Shown here piece by piece: positions 32,471 through 43,682 of a stretch of DNA of 64,000 nucleotides. Position 1 is the stretch's first letter, and every line of letters starts with the position of its first letter. The notes beneath the pieces were generated by a model that made no database searches, was not told the origin of the DNA, and worked only from the letters and a program-made list of their open reading frames with translations. Origin of the DNA: Zopfochytrium polystomum (Eukaryota > Chytridiomycota > Chytridiomycetes > Chytridiales > Chytridiaceae); assembly GCA_025765615.1 (NCBI GenBank), contig JAIVFJ010000061.1:1-64000 (forward strand), written 5' to 3'. A program made the position numbers and the translations under genes.

Positions 32471-34207
32471 GAGCATCACTTTCAAAGTGGGTTTTTCGGC
32501 AGCAGTCAGTCCAATGAGTTGCCCAGATTCTCATCTGGTGGGGAAGGTGCCAAGCGGAACCACCTCCAGATGCAGTGGGGGTGAGTTCAGCCTTAAGCAC
32601 TGTGCTGGTACAGTAGGTGCATGAGCTTCAAACATGTTCCACAACGTGCCAGTGCTGGAACAGGAAGATTGCGTAGGTAGGGGCTATTAAAAGCTGCCAA
32701 ACAACCACAAAGCACAAGCAGGCACAAATTGAAGAGGTTGGTGCTGAGCATACTCCCCTTCCCTATTAGAGGACGGTACGCCCGTTCTTGTCGAACACCA
32801 TAGCCTTTTTTGCCTCCTTTCTGTTTTTCAAACAATTGTTTTCTTTTATCGAAACAACAATTAGAAAAAGGCAAATCTCGTGCTGCGAAAGGGGCCTAAC
32901 CCTAGCGCCACAAAGACGGCTTTTTTGACGTGATCAAAAACATCCAATCAACCTTTCGCTGCTGGCACTACCAAAAAACACCTCCCAATGAACAGCTCTT
33001 CTTGTGCTAGCACCTGATCAACACTGCTGGAGTTGGAGATTGTGATCACAATGTCAGTGAGGACGCCTGGGCTGTCGACTTCCAGGCCTCTAATGATCAG
33101 TTTGAGATTTTCTCCTCCTTTTGCAACTTTAGACAGCACAAATCACCCAAGTTGATTATACAGGGTCGCAGTCTGAGTGGCACTTGGCTTTATCGCCCTC
33201 CCCCACTGACACCCACAAAAGTGCCCACCAATGGCTCTATGGGATTGGAACTTTTGAAGGGACAGGCAAACTTTCTGCTTGTCCTTGAGCACCTCAGAGT
33301 ATGTGCATCCATCCCATCCCCAACGAATTTCAACAAATACTGCCACTAATCTCACCATTGCAACTTTCCCAACACTTACTGTCGTTGTTGCGGCTGTGAT
33401 CAGGTTGGACCTTGGAGGTTAATGCTTTGTTTCTGCATTTCCACTTTTTTTTTATTTGCTTATTTTTTTAAATTTTTTGGATTGGATCAAAGTTTGAATT
33501 TTCATCCAGCTGGTGGCAGGCGCCACTTCCCACATCAAAACCTCTGCCCTAAACAGCCTGAGCCTTCAATGCCAACATACTTGGCTTCACTGAAACAGAT
33601 TGTCCATAAGCCATTCATCTCACCTCATGCTGGCAGCCCAGCCCACACCAAAGAAGAGCATCTCTGTCACTGATGACTGGGACCTAATTGAGAAGATGAA
33701 GGTGGTTGAGGTTGATTGCTGGCCGTGGCATGGTGCATTGGGGGTGGCCTGCCTCTACTGGCAGTCACCAATTCCTCAAGGCTCTGCTAGCTTCCCTTGA
33801 TCCCATCAAAACCTGCGCTTGGTATTGCTGTTTCCGTTGAAACTGGCAACCCCACTGGAAAAAGAACAATTGTCGGTGAATCATCTTTCGTAACAAAATG
33901 AGAAAAGACAAGAGACAAACAAAAAATCCTTTTCTAACCACCAACAAAGTGCGAAAGGCTCTTTTCTTCTTCCTTTTTTTTTTCTTTTCTTTGTCTTCCA
34001 GAATCTCAATAAAACAGGAAGGCTGATGATTCAACATAAACGAAATGCTAAAAACTTTGGGGACAGCCTTTTCACCCACGCTGATTCAGACCTTTCATCA
34101 CTGCAATGATTCCAATCATCACCGGATGACAATATTTTCGGAAACAGCAATAACAAACTTGTGTTTCCACCACAACAAGTCTGCAGCAAAGTACCGCACA
34201 AAGCTGA
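32471..34207. other. AT-rich spacer
   Basis: No gene, tRNA or clear repeat recognised. Confidence 0.4.
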
Positions 34208-34281
34208 TTGCTACATGGTGGAATCGAACCACCGCTTCCTCAGCCACAACGAGGCGTACTAGCACCTCTACGAATGTAGCA
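34208..34281 (-). tRNA. tRNA-His (GTG)
   Basis: Minus strand. Acceptor tgctaca pairs perfectly with tgtagca. The anticodon stem cctcg/tgagg holds loop ttgtggc, anticodon GTG. T-arm ggtgg/ccacc is good. The first pair is T-A where histidine tRNAs normally have G-C preceded by an added G, which is unusual. Confidence 0.82.
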
Positions 34282-34466
34282 TTGTTGATTCTTGCTTGTG
34301 TTTGCAAAATACAAAATGCATATGTCTGCTGATCTGAGAGCAGCAGAGCATGCCAGCTGCAGGGTTTTGCTCAGAACTCCAGTTGATGGATTTGCACACT
34401 CGCTGGCAGGTTGACCACTGCCTAGCAGTCCACACTGGCTGCCCTTGCCACACATAATATGACTGT

Positions 34467-34549
34467 GGTCAGATGGCCGAGCTGGTCTAAGGCGCCGCAC
34501 TCAAGTTGCGGTCTCTCACGAGGCGTGTGTTCGAATCCCACTCTGACCA
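34467..34549 (+). tRNA. tRNA-Leu (CAA)
   Basis: Acceptor ggtcaga pairs with tctgacc, discriminator A. The anticodon stem ccgca/tgcgg holds loop ctcaagt, anticodon CAA. A long variable arm follows. No intron. Confidence 0.94.
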
Positions 34550-34928
34550 TTTTCCCCAGCAGTTGGGCACTAATTGCAGAAAGCCAGGGTGGCAGAATCC
34601 CCAGAATCCACAAAGGCGCCACCTGAATTTGTCAGTCCTGTCGCCTGGAGCATGGTGGGTAAATGGCCATGGCTTGTGGCAAACTGTGGCAGTAGCCAAT
34701 CTGGTGGCCAAGACTATCCAGGTTCCAGGGCAATCCAGTGTCCCATGCTTATTAGGGCCAAGAAGAGCAAGCAGTCACAGCAGCCTAATCACCCACACCA
34801 GCCAAAAAAAACACAATATTGTCCAATGTTTTTCTTTTCCAGCTGTTAGGTGGAGCTGGCTGGTTAGTAGCAAGAGGCACAAGACCCCGATCCTATTGTG
34901 ACTGTCAGTTATCATTCTCACAATAGCC

Positions 34929-35312
34929 ATGGGGAGAGCCAGCCACCACCAATGCAGACCTGGGCGCTGGTTTGCGCTGTTGACAAACTACGCAATACGC
35001 CACGCTTCATTCCTGTGCAATTGTGTGCAACACACTCGCAGTGGTCGAATTCCATTTGAATATTACCAAGGCCAAAAACCCAACCTATGCCACCTTGTAA
35101 TTTTTGGCTGCCTCATTGTCACACTCAACAATGAGTACACAGAACCTGCAAACTCACGCAAGACCAAGTTCTCTCCTCGGGCCTCACTTGGACTCTTCTT
35201 GGGTTTCGACACAGACAGCGAGTCTATTGCCCTCAGCTACAACTTTGCTGGACAGACCAATCTTCAGACACGCCACTATAACTTGCATGAGGAGGGTTTT
35301 TTTGGAGGATGA
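34929..35312 (+). pseudogene. Ty1/copia integrase remnant
   Basis: An open frame matching the end of copia-type integrase: the order IPFEYYQGQKPNLCHLVIFG, a short variable part, then SLGLFLGFDTDSESIALSYNF fits the family pattern (TPYE..tGkKP..sHLr.FG ... giFlGY....kgYr). No reverse transcriptase or LTR was found next to it. Its first 50 bp or so belong to an inverted duplicate also present at 31695-31771. Confidence 0.75.
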
Positions 35313-36445
35313 CGGTCATGAAGACAGTCATCATACCAAATTCCTTGCTTGCATATTGTTCAAATATTCACTCAGAAGTATGATTGTACAGTTTTGGTGA
35401 GTCGCAATATTCAGTTTAAAATGTATTCAAGAGGCCCCTTACATTCTTTGTGCTGGAAAGGCAATTTGAACAAAATTATTTGGCCTTGAGCTGGTGAGTT
35501 CCTGTATCAACTGTGTTGTGAAAGTCTGCTGATCATGTTTCATGTTGTCACAGCGCACTGAAGGACAACACAACTTTCACATCCCAAGTTGAAGTGATGC
35601 ATTTGAAGAGTGGGTTTGAGATTTTTATTATTTTTTGTTCATATTTTTTTTAACAGAAGACATCTTGATTGCTTCAGGAAGCAAAACTGTTGCACCTGCT
35701 TGGGAGAGAGGCCCTTACAGGGGATGAAGGGGAAGGCTGTACTGGCTGGTTGCGAATGGCCACTGCATTGTTTTGGGGCATACCATAACTGCAAGGTCCA
35801 GAAATCTGGGCCATGGGAAGCAAAAATAATTGCCAGGTGTCAAATTGTGCATTATTGGCTGTGGATTCCTGTGGCAGCTGTTTGGACCATGGCCACAGTT
35901 TCTCTTACCTGGACAACCCTGGCTCATACTTCACCATGACTTTAGGAAAGCCCAATCTGCTGGCTGGCCATCTCCAGTGGACAGCCATGGCCATTGGACA
36001 GCTGTGGCAAGTTGGCAACAGGATGCCCAGGCACTTTGGACAGCCAGCCACTTTGGCTTGCCAAAGTCCACAGTTCCTCCCCAATTAGTGCCACAATTTC
36101 TGATGTGACTGCCTTGTGGAGGAGACATACACTGACAGATGGTTGTGCATGGATCACTTTGTGTGGGCACAGTTAGGGTGTTTTTCTTCCCACCTCAGGC
36201 TGGCCAGCAGTGGTTGAGCAGGACAGCGCTGCGTTGAGCTTTGCCACACTGTGTGTGACTGTGTGTGTGTATGTGTGCAAACGTGTTTGCGTGCATGCAT
36301 AGGTCTTTATCTGTGTGTGCAAGTGTGTTTGTCTGGACAAGCATTGCTCACACGCCCTAGCCTTGGCCCACTGCAACAGATTGGCCAGCACATCAATCAA
36401 AGCTGCTTGAGTTTGAGTTGGGCTAGTCAAACAGTGAATTAGGAA
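35313..36445. other. AT-rich spacer
   Basis: No gene recognised. The stretch 35750-36110 is rich in TGGC/GCCA words but does not form an obvious tandem repeat. Confidence 0.4.
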
Positions 36446-36537
36446 GCCTTCTGCTCAGCTGACAGAGCGTATCCCTTGTAGGAGGTCACACAGCCCTTGC
36501 AAGGATAAGGTCGTCGGTCTGATTCCAGCAGAGGGCT
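36446..36537 (+). tRNA. tRNA-Thr (TGT), with 21-nt intron
   Basis: Acceptor gccttct pairs with agagggc. The anticodon stem tatcc/ggata holds anticodon TGT (36477-36479), followed by an intron at 36481-36501. The T-arm is acceptable. Confidence 0.9.
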
Positions 36538-36581
36538 GAGATTGGCTTTGTTGACATTTTAGCTTTCAATCACACAATGAT

Positions 36582-36652
36582 TGCAACAGCCGGGAATCGG
36601 ACCCGGGTCCACCGTGTGGCAGGCGATAATTCTACCACTGAACCACTGTTGC
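36582..36652 (-). tRNA. tRNA-Gly (GCC)
   Basis: Minus strand. Acceptor gcaacag pairs perfectly with ctgttgc, discriminator A. The anticodon loop is tgccaca, anticodon GCC. The T-arm cccgg/ccggg is perfect. No intron. Confidence 0.94.
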
Positions 36653-37029
36653 TCGTTCTAATTGGGAATTATTTGTATTTGCCGTCAACCTTTCGAAACA
36701 AAACCTTCATCTTGCCCCCAACACTTTGAGGCTTATCATGCTTCTCCTGAGCTGCTGTGGGTCCCTCTTTCACACTGCAGGCTGGCTGGGGTGGCTGTGA
36801 TAGCGTTTCTAGCTCTGACTGTTTCATTTGGACTTCTAGGACCAGAAGCTTGCTGCAAAATGGTTTGAGACTTTGAGGCCAGAGCGGCCAAGACCACCTC
36901 CAAGTGCTCATGCAGTGTCAAAAGCAGTAGAAGTGTCAATAGCAGGGTGCGGAAGGAGATGAATGAGCGAGGTGAGAAGGGGGTTCTGAGGGAGCGATGG
37001 AGCAAATTGTAACAATGGAGCATCTCGCT

Positions 37030-37345
37030 CATCTCGCTCATCGTCCCCATCCACCCCCTACACAGCCAAAGCAAGCCAGCGCTTCAAAGGCAACTGGTCC
37101 TCGCTGACGTCCAAGTTCGTGTCGCAGGTGAAGCAGCCGGCATGGGCCGAGCAGCACCTCCTCCCGGACCCGCAGCCGGAGCCCCCGGCACCCGGCCAGG
37201 TCGCCCGCCAGCTCGAGGCCAAGGCCGACGGGAGGCGCCGACCAGGAGCTCAAGTACCGGCTCGGTAAGCGGGGACCTCTCGCACTCTCTCTGTCTTGCG
37301 CTCCCCCCCCCACCCTTCGTTCCGCCGGTTCCCCCCCGCCCCCCC

Positions 37346-37376
<31 letters not shown>

Positions 37377-37710
37377 GTCGAACGATTCACTTAGGCCAGC
37401 TGAAGAAGCTGACGGAAGCCCACGGCACGCCGGCGACGCTCGCGCACGTGCGGGCGCTCATCAAGCTCACCCTCTTCTGGCTCCGCGCCTGCCGCAGCCC
37501 GCGCGACGCCCTGCGCAGCGCGCTCGCGGCCAAGTCCGCGCTCGCCGCGCTGCTGGTGGCCGACCGGTCCGCGCTCGCGCGCCGGCTGGCGAAGCCGGTC
37601 GGGGGCGAGGGGACGGGGGCGGCGGGGGCGAAGGGGAGGGAGAGGGTGGATCGGCTTGTGAGCGCGATTGTCGACGCGAGGTGGCGCTTTATCGGGGTGG
37701 TCGCAAAAAA
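37030..37710 (+). pseudogene. Truncated gene fragment, unrecognised
   Basis: GC-rich coding-type sequence begins abruptly after an acceptor-like cacag at about 37060. The first piece reads QRFKGNWSSLTSKFVSQVKQ and continues to about 37265; one frame change near 37225 is needed to reach ADQELKYRL. A GT-AG intron holding a run of about 26 C joins it to GQLKKLTEAHG and a Leu/Ala-rich helical part ending RWRFIGVV near 37700. No upstream exon exists in the AT-rich flank and no proper 3' end was found. It looks like the middle of a helical protein left over from a larger gene. Confidence 0.5.
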
Positions 37711-37840
37711 AAAAACCGAACCAACTGGACTTCAAACGATCCCCAAACGAAAAAATAAACGCAAACCCCCATCCCTCGGATTCAGATCACGCTCGCCGCC
37801 AACAAAAACCCGCTCCCCCCCCCATTTCCCTTTCGAAAAG

Positions 37841-39772
37841 TCACCGCCACACCGCGCCCCGGTCCGTCGCCGGTGCCGACCCAAACTCGTTGCCGTAGCT
37901 CGCGGGGGACACCAGGTGCGGCAGCGATCCGGGGCGCAGACCCTTCTCCGTCGAGCGCAGTGGCCGGAGCGTCGGGGAGAGTTCTTGGTGGCCGTCTTGG
38001 TTCAACAGGCGCGCGGACTCGCTCGGCGCGTGGAACGTGCCGCTGGGCGGGTACGACAGCACCAAGAGCCTCAGGCGCGGCTCCGGCGCGCCGTCGTCCG
38101 GCTGGTCACCCACGTAATGGGAGCTTCGCTGCGGCTGCTGGAACGGCGACGGGATCGACGGCGCGGAGGCGCTGGCGCCGCGCTGCGTGCGCTGTGGCTG
38201 GGGATGGGCGGTCGGAGGTGCTGGCAGGTGTCCCGGCGCGCCCATGCCGGGAGCCGGGGCGGGGGAATCCATGTAGTGGGAATGAAGGCTGTCCAGTGTT
38301 TCGGGCGGTGACTGGTAGGATTGAGTGGGACCGGAATGGATGCGGTTTGACGGTTGGTGCCAATCCGCTTGATGGGAGACGAGCTGCGAGACAGATCGTG
38401 CGGACGGTGCAGACGGCTGGGAAGGCGTAGTCCCTGTGGGAAAAAAAAATGCTCAAAACAATGCGCGCAAACAAATCCACAGATAAATCGGTACCGGCAG
38501 TGAGCATGACATTCAGCTTGTTTCCTGCCGACGCTGGGGGAATCCAATCTTCAGGCTGCAGTTCCCTCGGCGCCAACCGCCAATGCTCTATATTTTCAGA
38601 GACCCAACGGCCGTTAAAGAACGGCTGCAAGGAGTATCCGCGTCTGTCCAGCGAGCTCAACAGTGAGGTCAGAGCGGAAAGTTCCGGCACAGGTATATCG
38701 GTCAAAGGATCCACGAATCCCGCAGGAGGCAAAGTACTGCTTGTCCACCGCCAAAACGGTTTCGGGTTCGAACCCCGACGCGATGCACCAGAGACTGCAG
38801 CACCTGCCGTCGCATCGGGTGCTGCGGGAGGGGAATACGGGTCAGAAATTTCACGGTCTCGGAGGCTCCTATAGTTTGGGAATGCGGCTTGCACCGGCGA
38901 TGCAGACATTTCGTGCGGGTGATACCGATCTGCTGTGAGGGGCTTCTCATATGGTTGATCCGAAAATTTCGAGACCACCCACCGTTTGAGCCAAAGAGGT
39001 CGCGACGGCCTCGATTCTTTCGACGGTGACGTTCGTGGACGGGCACGTGTAAAAGTGGCTCCACAGCTTGCAGTCGTCGACGCCCGCCTTCCACCAGTAG
39101 ACCAGACAAGTGCAAGGGCGAAAGCAAGTCGGCAGGACTGGGAACTGGGAGCGGTCCAGCATACGCATTAAAGCGCAGCAGTCTACGAGGCTGCAAGGGA
39201 GAATGTAGGGTGGAGGGGAAGGGGAAGAGGTGAGCAAGAAAGCCACGCCGAGCAAAGCAAAGCCAAGTCAAGCCAAGCAAAAAAACGCGTGCCGTGCGAG
39301 CTGGTCGAAGGACGGGCGCAAGGCAAAGTGGGCGTCGAGGAATTCGGCGAGCGCGTCGAATTGGGCGTTCGCGTTCGTGGTCGCGTTCGTGTTCGCGTTG
39401 GCGGCTGGCGCATCGAGGGCTTTCCCGAGGGCAAGGAGGGTCCCGACAAACTCGCTGGCAAAGCAGGGCGCATCAGACGGCAAGTCACGTGTCATGGAGT
39501 GTGAGTCACGGGTGCGGGAAAAGGGCCGATCGGAAATTACCGTTTGTGTCCAATGGTGCCTGATCCCAGCTTCTACATTCGCTCGACCAGGACGCAAGCG
39601 GGGCCGAAGCCGTCACTCACCCCAAGCCCGCGCTCGCAGGGGCAGCTTCTTCGCCGTTGCGATCAAGCAACCCTCGTGAATCGGCGCTTGGCTCCACATG
39701 TGTTTGGTGTCGCCTTCGTCGTCGACGGTGCTCTTCAAGTTGTTGTAATCGAGTATGACGCTGTTGGCCACG
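37841..39772 (-). CDS. Unrecognised multi-exon protein, 5' end unresolved
   Basis: Exons, minus strand: 39772-39621, 39572-39287, 39190-38979, 38929-38495, 38433-37841. Introns are 48-96 nt, all GT-AG, and phases join throughout, giving about 559 residues. The frame is closed by a stop just upstream of 39772, so a further 5' exon must exist or the start is the ATG within exon 1 (MWSQAPIHEG). The N-terminal half is folded-looking, with a Cys/Trp-rich stretch (CFRPCTCLVYWWKAGVDD, HFYTCPSTNVTVERIEAVA). The C-terminal half is Pro/Ser/Gln-rich and probably disordered. I recognise no family. It lies just downstream of, and on the same strand as, the NmrA-like gene. Confidence 0.6.
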
Positions 39773-39960
39773 CTGTTTACGGAATATCATGCTGCAGTTC
39801 TGGAGATTACAACTGCGCTAAAGATTACAATTGTGCTCAGCCAGAAACTGGAATGGTGCGTTATGAAAGAGTTGTTCGATCTGCAACAAGAAGACCGAGA
39901 CTCATAATCCATTGTATTGTATTGCCAACGAAACGGACAACAACGGCGAGCCAAAATTTC

Positions 39961-40924
39961 TCACTCGGATGCGATCGATGTAATCAGCTCCTTCACCTGC
40001 TCGTCACTCCACTGCTCAACTCCCAAAAGAGCATTGTCATCCTTCGTCCAGCGTCCAGAGTAGTCCTCCCTCGAAGTGCAGTACAGAATCATGTTTGCGA
40101 TAACCTCGGGAGTGACCCTGCCCGCGTAAAGCTCAGCGAGCGACTTCTCGTAAACAGGCTGCATGTCCAGAGAGCTGACATTCCAGCCACCACGGCCCAG
40201 AGCCTGCTGAGCAAGCTCAAGCATTTCCTTCTGGCTCTTCTGAACGGTAGAGATGTAGACGGGGCGGTTCTTGGTCTCCTCGGGGTGGAGAAGCACGCTG
40301 ACCGCAGCCTGCGCCACGTGGTCAAGTAGTGTCCATGCGACGACGACCTTTCCACCGCTGAGGAGTTCAGCCTTCTTATTCTTGAGGTCAATCTTGCTGA
40401 ACACCGTACGCAAACTCCAGTCGAGGAAGGCGCCGGTGGCAATGGCCGTCCATGTAATCTTGCCGGCGGCAGCGAGCTCCTGGAGCCGGGCGATCACCGC
40501 GTTCTTTCCTGCGAAGATGGGCACGGCACGCCCCTTGAGGTTCTTTGGGTCGGTAGCGAACTCGGAGGGGATGAACCGAGAGACACCAGCGGCTACGGCA
40601 GCATCAATCATACGCAGGGGCATAGACGAATCTGGGCTCATGGTGCAGTCTATGACGGCGTCCTGGCTCTCAAAGACCGCGGCGAGGTCTTCGGCGGAGT
40701 CGAAGTCGACGACCTTGACGTTGACGACGGACGGGAACGAGTTGTTGGGCTTGCGGACCACCGCCGTCACGTTGAATATACCAGACTTTACGAGCGCCTG
40801 CAAGACGCGGGAGCCGGCGGTGCCTGTGGCCTAGATATATGTTGTTTGTTATATAACGACCAAGAAGACGTGAAAGGCCAGCACTTACACCAGCAACAAC
40901 AACGTTCTTAATCTGCTGAGACAT
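39961..40924 (-). CDS. NmrA-like / isoflavone-reductase-like NAD(P)-binding protein
   Basis: Two exons, 40924-40889 and 40830-39961, with a 58-nt intron in phase 0, give 301 residues. The start MSQQIKNVVVAG plus the next exon (ATGTAGSRVL) forms the Rossmann dinucleotide-binding motif GxxGxxG. Further family features are VVRKP after strand 2, SRFIPSEFATD, and a lysine in the IFAGKNAVI segment at the usual active-site position. NmrA-like proteins are atypical short-chain dehydrogenases that sense the NADP/NADPH state or reduce small substrates; which applies here cannot be told. The gene looks intact. Confidence 0.88.
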
Positions 40925-40999
40925 TGTGGAGGGTATCGTTGCGAAGCTGGGTAAAAAAACCTTTGATGGATATCGTTTCTGAGGAGGATTACTGGATAA

Positions 41000-42219
41000 A
41001 TTGTCGTGCGCTGAGATCAAATTACATCAGCCCCCCTCTCGTTTTATACCCTGCAGGGGCGTGGACCTAGCCAGCCAAGTCCTGAACATTCCGGTAGGTG
41101 GCTAATTAGTAATAGTAATCGTGATTGGTAATTACTGTGAGAGAAAAAGAGGCGGGGTGATTTGTAATCGTGATTGGTAATTACTGTGAGGGAAAAAGAG
41201 GCGGGGTGATTTGTAAGTAAGGGCCTGTCATTTCAGAAATCTCACGCCGTGCATTGACCCTGCTGGATCCACCATTCAATACTTTGAACCCTCTCGCTGT
41301 TCTCCTTGTTCCTTCGTTTTCGTTTTCGCGTTGTTCTCGTGAGCTGGGTCACCCTCCTTGCTCAAAGAGCCTTTGTGCTTGAAGCTGAGTCGAAAAAAAA
41401 AAAAGAAAGGACATAGCCATCGATGATGACGCGTCGAGCAATTCGGAGTCAGAGAGTTCGGCGGAGTAGAGATGAAGGAGGACGAGGGGAAAGGGTAGCA
41501 TGGAGCAACATCTCCAAAGTTGCTGACCGGACTCAAGAGTTCGCGCATATGCGTCTTCGCACTTCACGACGAAAAATCGACAATATATTCGGAACCGCGA
41601 ACTGGGGTCACGCGGCGCCTACTAGCTCGTCCTTCAGTTTCGGCGAATCCGGGGGTTTCGACGCAAGAAACCGCTCGCTCGGAGCAACTTGACCTTCATC
41701 CCGGAAATCGAAAGAGGCCTTCTGCTTTCACAAAGCCGGTCGCGGGATGTGGCAAAATCTCGCATTCCGTCGTAGCCGAAAGCAGAACAAACAGGATCGC
41801 TTGCGGGGGGCCATTGGCCAGGCATAGTAGAACTGCATTTCTGCTCAGTCTGTCAACTAGCATGTCTCAAACTTGGCACCTTCCCAGTTGAAGGGAGTGC
41901 TCTAACCACTGAGCAAGGGAGCCTTGTATCAGCAATTAGAATCAAGACTGAGTCTATCTGTCTGCAACATCACCAATAATAAATAATAATAGTAAATAAT
42001 AATAGTAGAGCTCAGAGGCAGACATACGGAGCCAGTCAGAGGCTGTACAGAAACCCAATAAATAAGAAGAGAGTAGGAATCCAAGCCTAGTCACATTTTG
42101 CCAGCAAAACGCAGGTTGAGACGGGGTGGTAATCCTCACAATTACCAGTTAAAAAGTGGGTATACACTTAATTTATTTGAGGTCACAGGCTTGACAGCCT
42201 GTCGTCCTCACAGCAGTTA
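41000..42219. other. Intergenic stretch with direct repeat and a tRNA-like fragment
   Basis: Two near-identical direct copies of about 50 bp (aatcgtgattggtaattact and following) lie at about 41116-41215. A tRNA-like 5' half on the minus strand (about 41878-41925, ggctcccttgctcagtgg, loop ttcaact) has no 3' half. No protein gene recognised. Confidence 0.5.
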
Positions 42220-43145
42220 CTGTGAACAAAGTCCCTCTGAAGCAGTCTGAAGTCTCCTGGATAAAGAAGGTTCATGTTGAAGAAGCATGCAAGAATGCCC
42301 CCAGGGCAAAGCCCCTGGGGAAGACATGCTTTTTGGGGAGTTGGTTTCAATTGCTCCGCACTTGGTTGCTGCAATCCTGCACAGATTCTTTCAGCTATTG
42401 GCCTCCCTTCATGTGGTTCCTTCTCTGTGGTCTGTGGCCAATGTGGCCTTGGTCTATAAGAACAAGGGCCTCAACAGTGATGTGGCAAACTACAGACCCA
42501 TCTCCTTGTGCTCAAGGATGCGACTTGTGTTTGAGCGAGTGATTGCACCCCAGGTGGAGTGCGTAGTTGAAGGGGCGCAGGGAGGTTTCAGAAGAAAGCG
42601 GTCCACCATGGACCAGGCCTGCACTTTGCATGAGCTTCAGCAGCTGAACCCCCAGATGCATGTGGTGTATTTGGACATTAAGGCCGCGTATGACTGCACA
42701 AACAGGAGTCTGGTGTGGGACTCAATCTGGTTTGCCAAGAATGACAAGAGTCATGACTTTACAAGGACCCAACTGCTGCCAATCCTCAGATCTTTGTTTG
42801 ATTTCAATGCATGCCAGCTGCTGGTACTTGGGACCAAGTCTGCTCAGATTCAAGTGACAAGAGGATTCTCCAAGGCACAGTTCTGTCACCCATGCTGTTC
42901 AATGTTGCCATCAACTCCTTGCCTCAGACATTGGCCATGTCCTTCAAGGACCACATGCTGACATTTAATGCAACCTCACTGAACTCGCTGCTCTTTGCTG
43001 ACAACTCATCAGTTCTTGCCATGGATGCAACAGTACTTCAGAGAATGCTAGACAAGGTGCTTGAGTGGTCCCTTAAGCAGGGGATGACATTTGCTGCCAA
43101 GAAGTGTGTTGCAGTTTCAGCCAAGAAGAATTTGAAGTTGAAGAT
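42220..43145 (+). pseudogene. LINE-type (non-LTR) reverse transcriptase relic
   Basis: Three frames together give a LINE RT: APGEDMLF-type start, VANYRPISL, QGGFRRKRSTMDQ, VYLDIKAAYD (first catalytic Asp), GTVLSPMLFNV and LLFADNSSVLA. At least two frameshifts break it (near 42300 and near 42860). The catalytic FADD box reads FADN, so a metal-binding Asp is lost. Endonuclease and 3' tail are missing, and the sequence stops abruptly at about 43140. Confidence 0.82.
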
Positions 43146-43682
43146 GAAATGCGCCGCCACCGTCAACATGTACGAAGGCGGCATCGACACCATCTCCAAC
43201 TCTTTCACATCCGACTATGCCATCCTCGCCTCATCCCGTCGGGGTTAGGCGCCGCCGCCGATCCAGGTGGGCGGCGGGGTCCGCGACTTGCGCGACAGCG
43301 CCCAGGCCGTCGGGGTGCGGGCCGAGATCGGCACGACGAGACGGTCAAGGACGAGCTCGCGCGGCTCGGCCTTGGCGTCGAAGGGCGCAACCAGGGAGTA
43401 CTGGCCCTCGTCGGGTCGCTCAGCTTGGGTGTCGAGCCGGGGTTCCCCGAGGTTGTCTTTAGCGGCCTCGGGCGGGCGAGGATGGTCGAATCGAACTATT
43501 GGACGGGGAACGTCGTCAAGGATGGCGGATCGTTTGGCCCGCTGATCAGGCTCCCGCGCGGCGACTACAAGCTGGGGTTGAAGGGGATGCGCCATATGAC
43601 TGCTGGTGGGATCTCGACGACGACGCCTTCCAGATCATCGAGAGCCCAGTCATCTCCACGTATTAGACGCAACCGAGTCGGA
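43146..43682 (+). pseudogene. Possible subtilase (S8) C-terminal fragment
   Basis: GC-rich coding sequence starts abruptly where the LINE relic ends, in the LINE frame (VNMYEGGIDTISNSF). Later pieces in other frames (FGPLIRLPRGDYKLGLKGMRH, then DDDAFQIIESPVIS ending at TAG 43679-43681) resemble the Fn3-like C-terminal domain of fungal subtilisin-like proteases (W.G....p.G.Y....alr...wd). At least two frame changes are needed and no catalytic domain is present. The identification is tentative. Confidence 0.4.

Noticed and set aside
38760..38785. gggttcgaacccc, a tRNA T-arm-like palindrome
   Set aside because: It lies inside an exon of the minus-strand gene 37841-39772. No acceptor, D-arm or anticodon arm surrounds it.
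41878..41925. Minus-strand tRNA-like 5' half with loop ttcaact
   Set aside because: Not called as a gene. The stem is imperfect, the T-arm does not form, the 3' acceptor is missing, and a CAA anticodon would need a long variable arm that is absent.
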